From: Spirochaetaceae bacterium
Lineage (GTDB): Bacteria; Spirochaetota; Spirochaetia; Treponematales; Breznakiellaceae
Reading direction: 5' to 3'
Assembly: GCA_031258615.1 (NCBI GenBank)
Contig: JAIRMP010000233.1
Location: forward strand, 1-27,842
DNA: 27,842 nucleotides
In this document: piece after piece, positions 1-7,441 of the stretch
How positions within the stretch are numbered: the stretch's first letter is position 1
Layout: each line of letters begins with the position of its first letter
The notes under the pieces: generated by a model
What the model saw: only the letters and a program-made list of their open reading frames with translations
Told to the model about the DNA's origin: nothing
Databases searched by the model: none
Made by a program: the position numbers and the translations under genes

Positions 1-3
1 GAA

Positions 4-60
4 GGGGCTTTTAGCCCCGAAATGAGCCGATTGGAGCGAAAGGGGGCGGTAGCCCCCTTT
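4..60 (+). terminator. Two GC-rich hairpins, second terminator-like
   Basis: Two perfect hairpins follow each other: GGGGC/GCCCC (4-8 with 14-18) and AGGGGGC/GCCCCCT (41-47 with 52-58, loop GGTA), the second followed by a short T run. They could end transcription of a gene lying left of the window. The T tract is short, so they may instead belong to the short palindromic units seen elsewhere here. Confidence 0.35.
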
Positions 61-148
61 GTTAAAGCACTAGAGAGCAAGAAAAAGTTCTGAAATCGCT
101 CTACGCCTGAATAGTTACAAAAATTGTATAAAAACATTTACCTGAACG

Positions 149-170
149 CCCTGCGCCGTATGGCGCAGGG
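149..170. repeat. Perfect 9-bp stem hairpin
   Basis: CCCTGCGCC (149-157) and GGCGCAGGG (162-170) are perfect inverted arms around the loop GTAT. It lies between the window start and the cyclophilin gene and has no T tract, so it is probably a dispersed palindromic unit rather than a terminator. Confidence 0.5.
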
Positions 171-197
171 CTATTGCGTAGTTGGGCATAAAATACC

Positions 198-219
198 GCA
201 CATAACAGGACTGTATATG
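198..219. repeat. 22-bp direct repeat, left copy
   Basis: A 22-bp string containing CATAACAGGACTGTATATG is found unchanged at 27778-27799, in the same orientation. The left copy lies about 100 bp upstream of the cyclophilin start. Both copies sit close to a GC-rich hairpin (149-170 here, 27803-27818 on the right). It is probably part of a short dispersed intergenic element. Confidence 0.7.
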
Positions 220-317
220 TGTATACCCGCAAAGTCCGCCGCCGGCAAACCCCGGGCCTTTCCGCCAGGACGCTTGGCAAATTTCCGCTCTTGGTATATG
301 GTGAAGCGGGATGCAAT

Positions 318-1016
318 ATGAAAAATAGATTTAGTCAAAATGTGGGTATCAAGGCGGCGGCTGTGTTTTGCGGCCTTGTTATGTTTACGCTGACGCCGCG
401 CTTTCTGAACGCGGCGGTTCACAGCAAGGAGAAAGATTTGCCGGATGTGTTTCAGCCTGGGGCTTTTGAGGATTTGGGTGACGGGGTTTTCGCGGTTATA
501 ACTACAAACCGCGGTCAGATCGTGGTGAAGCTGTACTACGATAGGGTTCCGCTTACCGTCAGCAATTTTGTGGCGCTTGCCGAGGGCAAGATGGACGCGG
601 CCAAAGGTAAGCCGTTCTATGACGGCCTGAAGTTCCACCGCGTGATAGTCGACTTTATGATTCAGGGCGGCGATCCGCTCGGCAACGGCAGGGGCGGCCC
701 CGGTTACAAGTTCCATGACGAATTCGATCCGGGCCTGAAACATGACGGGCCGGGAGTGCTGTCCATGGCCAACTCCGGCGCGAACACCAACGGCAGCCAG
801 TTCTTCATCACGCACAAGGCGACGCCCTGGCTGGACGGCAAGCACAGTGTCTTTGGCCGTGTTGTCCGGGGGCAGGATGTGGTGGACGCGGTAATGCAGG
901 GGGACACGATGAAAACGGTAAGCATCGTGAGGAACGGAGAAGCGGCGCAGGCGTTCCGCCCGAATCAGGCGAGTTTTGACAGCCTGGAAAAGGCCGCCGC
1001 CAGTGCCGCGTTCTAA
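318..1016 (+). CDS. Periplasmic cyclophilin-type peptidyl-prolyl isomerase (first half of a split cyclophilin-FKBP)
   Basis: Predicted prolyl cis-trans isomerase that assists folding of exported proteins. The chosen ATG (318) gives 232 aa with an N-terminal signal peptide or anchor (hydrophobic residues about 11-30, ending ...LNAA). A longer frame opens at 219 but would bury the signal peptide. The cyclophilin fold is clear at residues 55-205: FHRVIVDFMIQGGDP with catalytic R108, F113 and Q116; NGSQFFIT at 158-165; and WLDGKH at 171-176 with the active-site histidine. The gene stops at TAA (1014-1016), yet the same frame continues beyond it into an FKBP domain (next entry). The ancestral product was therefore very likely a cyclophilin-FKBP fusion, an arrangement reported in spirochaetes. 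The cyclophilin half is intact and probably functional. No strong ribosome-binding site is visible. Confidence 0.85.
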   Translation: MKNRFSQNVGIKAAAVFCGLVMFTLTPRFLNAAVHSKEKDLPDVFQPGAFEDLGDGVFAVITTNRGQIVVKLYYDRVPLTVSNFVALAEGKMDAAKGKPFYDGLKFHRVIVDFMIQGGDPLGNGRGGPGYKFHDEFDPGLKHDGPGVLSMANSGANTNGSQFFITHKATPWLDGKHSVFGRVVRGQDVVDAVMQGDTMKTVSIVRNGEAAQAFRPNQASFDSLEKAAASAAF

Positions 1017-1350
1017 AAAGCGATCTCCGCGCGCAGGGCCGACGTTAGTAAAATCGAGGCCAAGTATCCCAACGCCTCAAAAAGCGCGTCCGGTATCTGG
1101 TATGTGGTGAGCAAACAGGGGAGCGGCAGCAAGCCCGGTAAGGGCCAGAAAATCAGGGCCAACTACAGGCTGACGCTGCTTTCCGGTCAACTGATCGACG
1201 CTTCCGGGAAGCACGGCGGCCCCATTGAATTCAATGTGGGTACGGGCCAGGTGATTCCCGGCTGGGACGAGATGCTGCTCGATATGCGTCCCGGCGAAAA
1301 GCGGACGCTTGTCATACCGCCTGAGCTGGGCTACGGCGAAGACGGCGCGG
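1017..1350 (+). pseudogene. FKBP-domain remnant, in frame after the cyclophilin stop, 3' end lost
   Basis: Reading on in the cyclophilin frame after TAA gives a linker and then an FKBP domain: GIWYVVSKQGSGSKPGKGQK, later VIPGWDEMLLDMRPGEKR and PPELGYGEDGA. These are the standard FKBP substrate-pocket motifs. There is no start codon or ribosome-binding site at its beginning, so it depended on fusion to the upstream gene. After about 1350 the FKBP similarity ends. The frame stays open to 1436, but that stretch is better explained by a phage gene on the other strand. The expected last beta strand (the VIPPNA...F.VEL region) is missing, so the domain cannot fold normally. It carries two lesions: a nonsense codon and a 3' truncation. 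A sequencing error could explain the stop but not the truncation. Confidence 0.8.
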
Positions 1351-1430
1351 TACGCATCGTCATCAAGACCACATTCACGCTTGGCCACATGGAGTATCTG
1401 TATCCATTTCTTTTGCGCGGGGGTCGTCAT
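1345..1430 (-). pseudogene. Mu gp16-like (DUF1018) phage protein, N-terminal fragment
   Basis: On the minus strand an ATG at 1430 is preceded by AGGAGA and encodes MTTPAQKKW followed by ILHVAKRECGLDDDAYRAVF. The string HVAK..xGLDDDxYR is the hallmark of the Mu gp16 / DUF1018 family, a small early-region protein of Mu-like phages of unknown exact role. Only the first ~30 codons are recognisable; the frame then runs antisense through the FKBP remnant. It follows the gam fragment with a 20-bp gap, the order expected for a Mu-like early region. The junction with FKBP lies around 1340-1352. Confidence 0.7.
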
Positions 1431-1450
1431 TTTTAGTTGTATCTCTCCTG

Positions 1451-1681
1451 TCAGGCATAGCTCATCAGTTCCATGCCGCCGAGCAGGGCGGACAGGTCAA
1501 CGATTCGCTTCCGTATTCCCTCCCCCTGCTTTGCGCTCTGCGCCTTGATTTCCGCGATTTGCTTGTCCGCCTCCGCGTCAATCGCCGCAAGCTCATGCTC
1601 AAGAAGCCCGATTTCTTTGAGGGCGAGGTTCGCGTCCTCAATGGTCTTAATTTTGCTGACATTCGGCTTTAGCCGCGCCAT
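1451..1681 (-). pseudogene. gam: Mu-like host-nuclease inhibitor Gam, truncated
   Basis: Gam of Mu-like phages binds DNA ends and protects them from RecBCD-type nucleases. This 76-aa frame has an ATG at 1681 preceded by AGAGG and contains DANLALKEIGLLEHELAAID followed by AEADKQIAEIKAQ, the N-terminal coiled-coil helix typical of the family. Full-length proteins are about 170 aa; here the frame ends shortly after the first helix (...SALLGGMELMSYA), so the DNA-binding second half is missing. Together with the gp16 fragment it is the relic of a Mu-like prophage lying between the immunophilin gene and the mre operon. I expect no function. Confidence 0.75.
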
Positions 1682-1851
1682 ATTTACCTCTTATAACGCT
1701 TTATCCTGCCTGGGGGTTTAATGCGCCGCCGCAAATTTTATTTGCGCGCAAACTTGTTTGCGCGCTTGCTGCGGCTCATTCTAGCGGATAGCCCGACCTG
1801 CCACTTGTGGGGGGATGCGCCCATCTCTGAATGGAGATGTTTATAAAACTG
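1682..1851. repeat. Gene-free spacer with a 22-bp palindrome
   Basis: Between gam and mreD there is no convincing gene. A perfect inverted repeat GCGCGCAAAC-TT-GTTTGCGCGC spans 1744-1765. A weaker hairpin CATCTC/GAGATG lies near 1820-1840. The palindrome resembles the ones at 13226-13241 and 17697-17712. In Treponema the genes after mreD are usually pbp2 and rodA; neither is present. Confidence 0.6.
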
Positions 1852-2355
1852 CTAGCGGCCGGATCGCCGTATAAAGGTGTTCATGCTTTTCAACAGAGCA
1901 AAGATTAGCGGGGCAAGGACAGAGTTCATGGCAAGCTCGACCCAAAGCGCCGGCGTGTTGAAGTGGTAGGCAGGAATCGTGTCGGTAAACAGCAGGTTGA
2001 GCAGAAACAGAAGACCTGCCTTCATCAGCGTAGCGCCTGCACACAGGGTTACCGGCAGCAGGATTCTGTCAAGCAGAAAATTTCCGTTCAAAAAACCGGC
2101 GGCTGCCCCGATTACGGTACGGATGAACAGGTTCAATCCCAAAGGCGCGCCGGACAGGAAGTCCAAAAGAAGTCCGGAAAAAAAACCGGCAAGCTGGCCT
2201 GTCATCATACCGTTCAGGTAAGCGGAAAATACCAGAATGTCGAGGGCAAGATCAGGTTTGGCATAAAAATACATGGACAGGGGGGACAGCAGAGTCGATT
2301 GCAGAATTCCGGCGGTGACGATTAATACGGTTATCCATACTATTTTTTTTGTCAT
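1852..2355 (-). CDS. mreD: Rod-shape determining protein MreD
   Basis: Integral membrane component of the elongasome, which links cytoplasmic MreB and periplasmic MreC to the peptidoglycan synthesis machinery. The 167-aa product is almost entirely hydrophobic with five to six predicted membrane segments and the family-typical GFFSGLLLDFLSGAPLGLN stretch around residues 57-75. Its ATG overlaps the mreC stop as ATGA, so the two are translationally coupled. It is the last gene of the operon; phage debris follows rather than a penicillin-binding protein gene. Length is normal for MreD. Confidence 0.9.
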   Translation of the reverse strand: MTKKIVWITVLIVTAGILQSTLLSPLSMYFYAKPDLALDILVFSAYLNGMMTGQLAGFFSGLLLDFLSGAPLGLNLFIRTVIGAAAGFLNGNFLLDRILLPVTLCAGATLMKAGLLFLLNLLFTDTIPAYHFNTPALWVELAMNSVLAPLIFALLKSMNTFIRRSGR

Positions 2356-3206
2356 CCGGTTTTGTCCTCAATAACAAATACATATTCGAGCCGTGAAAAA
2401 TCTATCGCGCTTTCAATTTCCAGCCCTATAAAAGTTTCGTATTTCTGATCCAGAATTTTGCTTACCCTGCCAACGACTATACCGGCGGGATACACACCAC
2501 CCATGCCGCTTGTAACGATAATGTCGCCTATATTCACATCCGCACGCGCCCTCTTTGTAAGCGACCTTATCAGAAGCGGGAATGTATGGCTGCCCTGGCC
2601 CTCAACAATGCCTTCGTAACGTTCCTGGGCAAGGCGGCTTGACACAAAACAGCGCTCATCGTACAGCGGCATCACAAGGCTTTCCAGATGGGCCGTCTGT
2701 ATTACCTTCCCGACCAGGGCCTGCATACCGTCCTGGAACGCGATTACAGGCATATTGTTTTCTATACCGTGGACCGCTCCTTTATTGATCACGAAGGCCG
2801 AAAAAATATTATCCGGATCGCGCCCGGAAATTTCTGCCGGTATATGTTTGTACCGGGCGGTTTTTGAAAAATTTAACTGTTCCCTCAGGCGGTTGTTTTC
2901 TGTGTATATTTCCGCGGCGTTCCGTTCAAGGTATTCATACCGGGCTATACGTTCCAACAGTTCGTTGTACTCGCGCCGCAGTACGACCAATTCGTTCACG
3001 GAAAGTAATGTTCTGGAAACAATGGAGGAAACGGCGTGAACCGCGCCGCGTATACCGGAAAAGACCGACAATCCGGTGTCTTTTATGTTCACTACAAAAT
3101 TTCTTGTGGAAAGCAGCAACAGGGAGAAAGAAATGATAATAAGTGTCACAAAAACATAAACATTGGCGCTTATACGCTTTTTCTGCTTAATCCTGCCCCG
3201 TGTCAT
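2352..3206 (-). CDS. mreC: Rod-shape determining protein MreC
   Basis: Bitopic inner-membrane protein of the elongasome whose periplasmic part organises cell-wall synthases. The 284-aa product has a short basic N-terminus (MTRGRIKQKKR), one membrane segment at about residues 15-34, and a coiled coil at about 70-115. A two-lobed beta domain follows, with AEISGRDPDN, VINKGAVHGIENNMPV and GDIIVTSGMGGVYPAGIVVG, all characteristic of MreC. Its start overlaps the mreB stop (ATGA) and its stop overlaps the mreD start (ATGA), showing a tightly coupled mreBCD unit. Confidence 0.95.
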   Translation of the reverse strand: MTRGRIKQKKRISANVYVFVTLIIISFSLLLLSTRNFVVNIKDTGLSVFSGIRGAVHAVSSIVSRTLLSVNELVVLRREYNELLERIARYEYLERNAAEIYTENNRLREQLNFSKTARYKHIPAEISGRDPDNIFSAFVINKGAVHGIENNMPVIAFQDGMQALVGKVIQTAHLESLVMPLYDERCFVSSRLAQERYEGIVEGQGSHTFPLLIRSLTKRARADVNIGDIIVTSGMGGVYPAGIVVGRVSKILDQKYETFIGLEIESAIDFSRLEYVFVIEDKTG

Positions 3207-4234
3207 CTGTTGATATTGTCATAAATATTTCGGGAAATATCAAAACCGCGTACATTATCAAAGTACTTCCCTGCGCCCAGCGCCACACATTCGAGCGGAT
3301 TTTCCGCAAGGATGACGGGGACGCCGGTCTCCCTGGAAATAAGTTTAGGCAGCCCTTTGAGCAGGGAACCGCCGCCCGTCATAACTATGCCCTGATCGAC
3401 AATGTCAGCGGCAAGTTCAGGCGGCGTATGGCCAAATGTACGCTTTACCTCGTCTATTATCTGGGTGAGCGGATCTTTCAGCGCGTCACTTACCTCAACC
3501 GAATCTATCTCAAGCCGCCGGGGAAGGCCGGTAACCGCATCACCGCCCTTTATTTCTACTTTTTCGATGGTTTTATCCGGCAAAGCGTTGCCAATCTCAA
3601 TTTTAAGCCGTTCCGCCATCTGCTCGCCTATTATCAGGCCGTGCTTGTTGCGCACATGTTTAACGATCGCCTCGTCAAACTCATCGCCGCCCAACCGTAT
3701 CGCGTTGCTTACCACCATACCGCCCAGTGAAATAACGGATATTTCTGTGGTACCGCCGCCTATGTCACAGATCATGTGGCCGGCAGGCTCAAATATCGGT
3801 ATGTTGGCGCCGATGGCAGCGGCGCGGCTTTCCTCGATCACCATCACATCCCTGGCGCCGCCTTTGTAGGCGCATTCCTCGACAGCCCTCCGTTCAACCT
3901 CCGTGATACATGATGGAATTCCTATTATCATACGGGGTTTGATGAAGTTGAAGTGATGCGGAAGCGCCTTGGAGAGGAAGTAGCGGATCATCTTTTCTGT
4001 GGATTCAAGGTCGGCAATTACCCCATCCCTCATAGGCCGGATAGCTATTATGTTTTCCGGTGTTTTCCAGAGCATACGTTTGGCCTCATGCCCCACGGCC
4101 AACACCCTTTTTGTCCCGCGCTCCACTGCAACAACGGACGGTTCATCAACAACGATACCTTTACCGCGTATATAAATAAGCGTATTACAAGTACCTAAAT
4201 CTATGCCAATATCCGAGGACTTAAGCCCAAACAT
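3203..4234 (-). CDS. mreB: Actin-like cell-shape protein MreB
   Basis: ATP-binding actin homologue that forms membrane-associated filaments and guides lateral wall growth. The start at 4234 is set by GGAGG five bases upstream and gives 343 aa, the usual length; a longer frame to 4285 adds unrelated residues. Phosphate-1 motif DIGIDLGTCNT lies at residues 8-18, phosphate-2 motif CDIGGGTTEISVISLGG at 156-172, the hydrolysis-loop glutamate near 136 in VIEESRAAAIGA, and the adenosine motif MTGGGSLLKGLP near the C-terminus. It is followed by mreC with an ATGA overlap. The upstream gap of 178 bp contains two hairpins that could form a structured leader. Confidence 0.97.
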   Translation of the reverse strand: MFGLKSSDIGIDLGTCNTLIYIRGKGIVVDEPSVVAVERGTKRVLAVGHEAKRMLWKTPENIIAIRPMRDGVIADLESTEKMIRYFLSKALPHHFNFIKPRMIIGIPSCITEVERRAVEECAYKGGARDVMVIEESRAAAIGANIPIFEPAGHMICDIGGGTTEISVISLGGMVVSNAIRLGGDEFDEAIVKHVRNKHGLIIGEQMAERLKIEIGNALPDKTIEKVEIKGGDAVTGLPRRLEIDSVEVSDALKDPLTQIIDEVKRTFGHTPPELAADIVDQGIVMTGGGSLLKGLPKLISRETGVPVILAENPLECVALGAGKYFDNVRGFDISRNIYDNINR

Positions 4235-4412
4235 TTTTCCTCCGACGCCGCACCAGCCGGCGTGTTCCAGATAATTTTGATACACAGCCTTGAGGCTGCG
4301 CCAGTTATACCCGCAATGCGGGCGCCTGGTAATAAAATAATTTCCTTAACGGAACCCGCCACTGTGAAGTTACCGGAACTACCGCTTTTGATAAACACGA
4401 AATCAGAGCAAT
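4235..4412 (-). promoter_or_regulatory. Leader between the TPR gene and mreB with two hairpins
   Basis: This 178-bp gap on the mreB side is free of a convincing gene. Reading the minus strand, it holds a hairpin CCCGCA/TGCGGG and, 25 bases later, CAGCC-TCAA-GGCTG (plus-strand 4287-4300), followed by the mreB ribosome-binding site. No long T run follows either stem, so a terminator is unlikely. A structured 5' leader or an RNA-processing site that adjusts mreB expression relative to the TPR gene is possible. Confidence 0.35.
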
Positions 4413-5372
4413 TCACATGGCAAGCCGCGCTATGGCCGGCGCATAAGCCGGATCGAGGCGCAAAACTTTACGCCATTCGGCGCGCGCTTTCGTGGTTTCA
4501 CCTCGTTCCGCGTACAGCAACCCCAACTCATAACGGGCATCGGCCTGCTCCCCGCCCTCATTCAGAATGCGGAGATACTGGCGCTCCGCGCCTTCCGTAT
4601 CACCTTTTTTTATCAGGACCTTGCCCAAAAGAAGTCCGGCGGAAGCTATCACCGAAAAATCCTTCGATGTTTCGGTACATTGCAAGAGGTAAGCGTTCGC
4701 GCTGTCATACTCGTCCAATTCGATATAAGAGCGGGCTATCGCAAGCAGTAAAATATCGGAAGGGCCGCGGCCTGCCTCATTCGCGGCAACGGGAACAAGC
4801 GCCTCGGAAAAGGCGGCAATGCTTTTCCGGTATTCGTGTATCTGCGCGTACGCAAGGCCCAAATATTCGGGAATATCTTCCGCGCGGTACGAGGCCGCAA
4901 GCGCATCCTCCAGGTATTTGATCGTCAGGTTCGCGTAATCGGGCCCCTTCTCAAAGTATGCCTTTCCAAGTACATAGTATACCGCCCCGTTCCCGGCTCC
5001 ACCGTTACATAGCAGCGCCTTACGCAGGGCAGATATGGACTCGTCCGTGTACATCTGTATGTCTTGTGTATTTATCTGGGCGAGGGTGAGCTGGTACGCC
5101 GCATACCCGCGCAGTGAAAGCAGAAAAAAATCAAGAGGAGCATATTCAAGCAGCCGTCCGCTCTCCTCGTACACATCCCTGTAAGCGCCGTTCTTCCAAA
5201 GCTGCGCCAAATCCCTGTACATCCGCTGAGAGTGGTTTCTTGTCGATATAACAAGTACGAGTCCTGCCGAAATTGCTATAAGAACTGCCGCGGCAAGAAA
5301 AATTCCACGCGGATGCCGCCGTCTGCGGTTATGGAGTCCGTGGGCTTGCGCGCTTTTTGAATGCATACACAA
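4413..5372 (-). CDS. Membrane-anchored TPR-repeat protein upstream of mreB
   Basis: 319-aa protein with a basic N-terminus (RRRRH), one membrane segment at about residues 24-43, and then tetratricopeptide repeats to the end. Repeat signatures include YYVLGKAYFEKG, IPEYLGLAYAQIHEYRKSI, LLLAIARSYIELDEYDSANAY, LLLGKVLIKKGDTEGAERQY and ARYELGLLYAERGETTKAR. TPR arrays bind other proteins, so it probably acts as an anchored scaffold facing the periplasm. It is co-directional with and immediately upstream of mreBCD, suggesting a role in cell shape or wall assembly; this is inference. Two ATGs (5372 and 5366) are possible and neither has a clear ribosome-binding site. A TTGACT box upstream on the minus strand (5395-5400) may be a promoter. 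Confidence 0.8.
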   Translation of the reverse strand: MCMHSKSAQAHGLHNRRRRHPRGIFLAAAVLIAISAGLVLVISTRNHSQRMYRDLAQLWKNGAYRDVYEESGRLLEYAPLDFFLLSLRGYAAYQLTLAQINTQDIQMYTDESISALRKALLCNGGAGNGAVYYVLGKAYFEKGPDYANLTIKYLEDALAASYRAEDIPEYLGLAYAQIHEYRKSIAAFSEALVPVAANEAGRGPSDILLLAIARSYIELDEYDSANAYLLQCTETSKDFSVIASAGLLLGKVLIKKGDTEGAERQYLRILNEGGEQADARYELGLLYAERGETTKARAEWRKVLRLDPAYAPAIARLAM

Positions 5373-5582
5373 AGTGAATTACTTTTTTGCCAAAAAGTCA
5401 AGATAAAGAGATGCGGTATTATCCGCCGGGAGATGCGGGACTCTCAGGCGAGAGTTGCGGGACTTTTTGGAAAAACATACGGCCTTTTTTTTGGGTTTCG
5501 CTATCGCTTGCGCGGCTGCGTCCTCCCGCGCATCAGGCGGACAGCACTGGTTAGCCGGGGTATCAAATGATAGTATTTTACT
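5373..5582. promoter_or_regulatory. Divergent intergenic region between the TPR/mre operon and p83/100
   Basis: About 210 bp separate two divergent genes, so both promoters should lie here. On the minus strand TTGACT (5395-5400) followed by an A/T-rich spacer is a plausible -35 for the TPR-mre operon. A small hairpin ACTCTC/GAGAGT sits near 5441-5457. The last 25 bases before the p83/100 start (around 5565-5582) are AT-rich. No coding frame here is convincing. Confidence 0.3.
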
Positions 5583-7184
5583 ATGATGTATTATGATTTT
5601 AGTAGACTTGGCCGCGCCGTGCGGCATGGTACGGTGCAGAGGTTTTTAGGGATACTGTTATCTGTTCTGTTGGTGAGCGAGGCTGTGCGGGCTCAGGAAG
5701 CTGTGGACACGTCCGAACTTGAAAACAACCTGGGACCTGTTGAATTTATCGACAACATGGCCGCGCCCGGGCGCATCAATACGCGGCAGCAAATTTTTGA
5801 CATCGGCAATGCGCTGGGACTTGCAGTGCGGGACAACGCGGCTGTGACGGGAGACGCCTCACGTTACTTTGTGATTCACCGCCTGCACCCGGTGGAATTT
5901 GATAAACTGGACGGCGATATTTTCGGCCTGGGTATAGACGCGGAGGTTGACCGCATACGCAACCTCCGTCTGATCATCCAGGGCTACCTGGAGAGCGCCT
6001 ACGGCTATAGCGCCCTGAACGCCGCCCTGCTCGCCGAATACATAACCATCTACAACGCGGTACACAGGGGGGATAGTGCGTACTTTACCGGACGTTACAA
6101 GACTCCGCTTTTGGGCGGCCTTGAAGCCGGCAAGGAGGGTATATCCACCCGATGGGACGAATGGCCCGGCGCTACGTTGATGTTGATACCGCTCCGGACG
6201 GCGACTGACGGTTCCCTGAGCGCTGTTGACACCACTTCGATTACCGGAAGCGAGGTGGTTGACGAACTGCGCAAGGAGGATGACCGTGGCATAGAACAGC
6301 GGCAGCAGATGGTTGAGCTGAAGGAAAAGGAGGCTGAGGAGGCGGCGCAGAAGGCCACGGTACAGCGGGACGAGATAGCGCGCGAGGAGGCGGGCATAGC
6401 GGAAGAACGCCGGGATGTCCTGGAGGAGAGGCGGCGTATAGAGGAAGAGCGGGCTGATGTAACTCCGGGCGCTACGGCGGAAGAGGAGGCGGTCAGGCAG
6501 GCGGCCCTTGATGACAGGGAGGCTGCCCTTGCGGAGAAAGAGGCCGACCTGGAAGCGCGTGAGGGCGGCGTTGAAGAAAAGAAAGCTCTGGCTCAGGCGA
6601 ACGAAGAATTTGCCGGGCGCAAAGCTGAGGAAGCCGCCGCCGAGCGCGCCGCGATAAGCGATGATCAGCAGGAAATGATAGGTGCGGGAAGCACGCCCGC
6701 GCGGTCCCAGCCTGCCACTATACTCGGCATAAAACTTGTCGGGCCGGATTCGCCTGAAGGCATACCCGTGCTGGTCGTGCCGTCCACGGGAGAACAGGTA
6801 AAGGCTTCCGCGCTGAACACGGTGCGGGCCCGTACACTGGTAAGCGCAGGCGGCAAAACTTTTGCCGTAGCGGGTGAAGGCGGTACGGGCGGCGTTCACC
6901 GGCTGATCGAAATAGACCCGCTAACGCTTGAAACGGTAAGGCAGAGCGTGGATGAGATTCACAGTGAAAGTCTTATCTGGGTAGAGGGGCCGGATTTATA
7001 TGCCATACTGAACGGGGCGGACGGACGGCAGTACATAGGATGTTTCAACACAGAACTCGTAAAGCTGGCGCAATCGGCAACTGCCGTTCACCCATTCGCC
7101 GACATAATATTTTCAGGCGGACGTTTGCTCACACAGAATACGCAAGGCGCTATAACATCAATTGACAGCCGGTCCCTGGAATAG
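5583..7184 (+). CDS. Spirochaete p83/100-family antigen
   Basis: 533-aa exported protein of the p83/100 family found in Borrelia and Treponema, whose molecular role is not settled. A signal peptide covers residues 1-37 (hydrophobic FLGILLSVLLV, cleavage after AVRA). A conserved N-terminal domain occupies about 40-220 and includes NNLGPVEFIDN and ESAYGYSALNAALLAEYITI. A long charged coiled coil rich in E, A, R and K spans about 228-360. The C-terminal domain (about 385-533) has a beta-propeller-like pattern with repeated LVSAGGKTFAVAGE- and IWVEGPDLYAIL-type strands. Start at 5583 or the adjacent ATG at 5586. It is transcribed away from the mre operon. Confidence 0.85.
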   Translation: MMYYDFSRLGRAVRHGTVQRFLGILLSVLLVSEAVRAQEAVDTSELENNLGPVEFIDNMAAPGRINTRQQIFDIGNALGLAVRDNAAVTGDASRYFVIHRLHPVEFDKLDGDIFGLGIDAEVDRIRNLRLIIQGYLESAYGYSALNAALLAEYITIYNAVHRGDSAYFTGRYKTPLLGGLEAGKEGISTRWDEWPGATLMLIPLRTATDGSLSAVDTTSITGSEVVDELRKEDDRGIEQRQQMVELKEKEAEEAAQKATVQRDEIAREEAGIAEERRDVLEERRRIEEERADVTPGATAEEEAVRQAALDDREAALAEKEADLEAREGGVEEKKALAQANEEFAGRKAEEAAAERAAISDDQQEMIGAGSTPARSQPATILGIKLVGPDSPEGIPVLVVPSTGEQVKASALNTVRARTLVSAGGKTFAVAGEGGTGGVHRLIEIDPLTLETVRQSVDEIHSESLIWVEGPDLYAILNGADGRQYIGCFNTELVKLAQSATAVHPFADIIFSGGRLLTQNTQGAITSIDSRSLE

Positions 7185-7429
7185 CAGCGTAGAAGCCGGC
7201 CTGCACAGACATCCCAGGCAGCGGAATAATTGTCCCTGAATTTTTTCGGGCAGCGCCTGCTTCTATGCAGCGTGATACAAAGAAAAAAAACACCGGATTT
7301 TAGTACGCTGAATGTGAACTAAAGTCATCTCACATAAAAAATACAACGCTGCAAGCGTATTTTATAATCTCACAGTATAAATAAAAAAAAGACTTTACTT
7401 TATAAATACACATTGATAACATAGCAAAA
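7185..7429 (+). promoter_or_regulatory. Promoter region of the JetD-like gene with direct repeats
   Basis: A 245-bp gene-free region. The octamer ATCTCACA occurs at 7327-7334 and 7367-7374, exactly 40 bp apart, which places both on the same helix face. A perfect TATAAT lies at 7363-7368, just before the second copy. A hairpin ACGCT-GCA-AGCGT (about 7346-7358) lies between the copies. The layout looks like a regulated promoter with paired operator sites. The -35 box is not obvious. Near 7190-7275 an imperfect long inverted repeat (TAGAAGC / GCTTCTA) may end the p83/100 transcript. Confidence 0.4.
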
Positions 7430-7441
7430 ATGACGTCATTT
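7428..7441. promoter_or_regulatory. 14-bp perfect palindrome over the JetD-like start codon
   Basis: AAATGACGTCATTT is a perfect palindrome whose left half contains the ATG at 7430. No Shine-Dalgarno site precedes it. The size and symmetry suit a dimeric DNA-binding protein, but a chance palindrome in AT-rich sequence cannot be excluded. Confidence 0.35.

Noticed and set aside
1351..1436. Apparent FKBP C-terminus on the plus strand (...HMEYLYPFLLRGGRHF)
   Set aside because: It looks vaguely like an FKBP end, but the opposite strand encodes a clear gp16-like N-terminus with its own ribosome-binding site, so the match is accidental.
4201..4416. 71-codon minus-strand frame starting at a GTG that overlaps the TPR gene stop
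   Set aside because: It runs across the mreB ribosome-binding site and start in another frame and has no recognisable features.
5859..6899. 346-codon minus-strand frame
   Set aside because: Antisense shadow of the p83/100 gene, with no family features.
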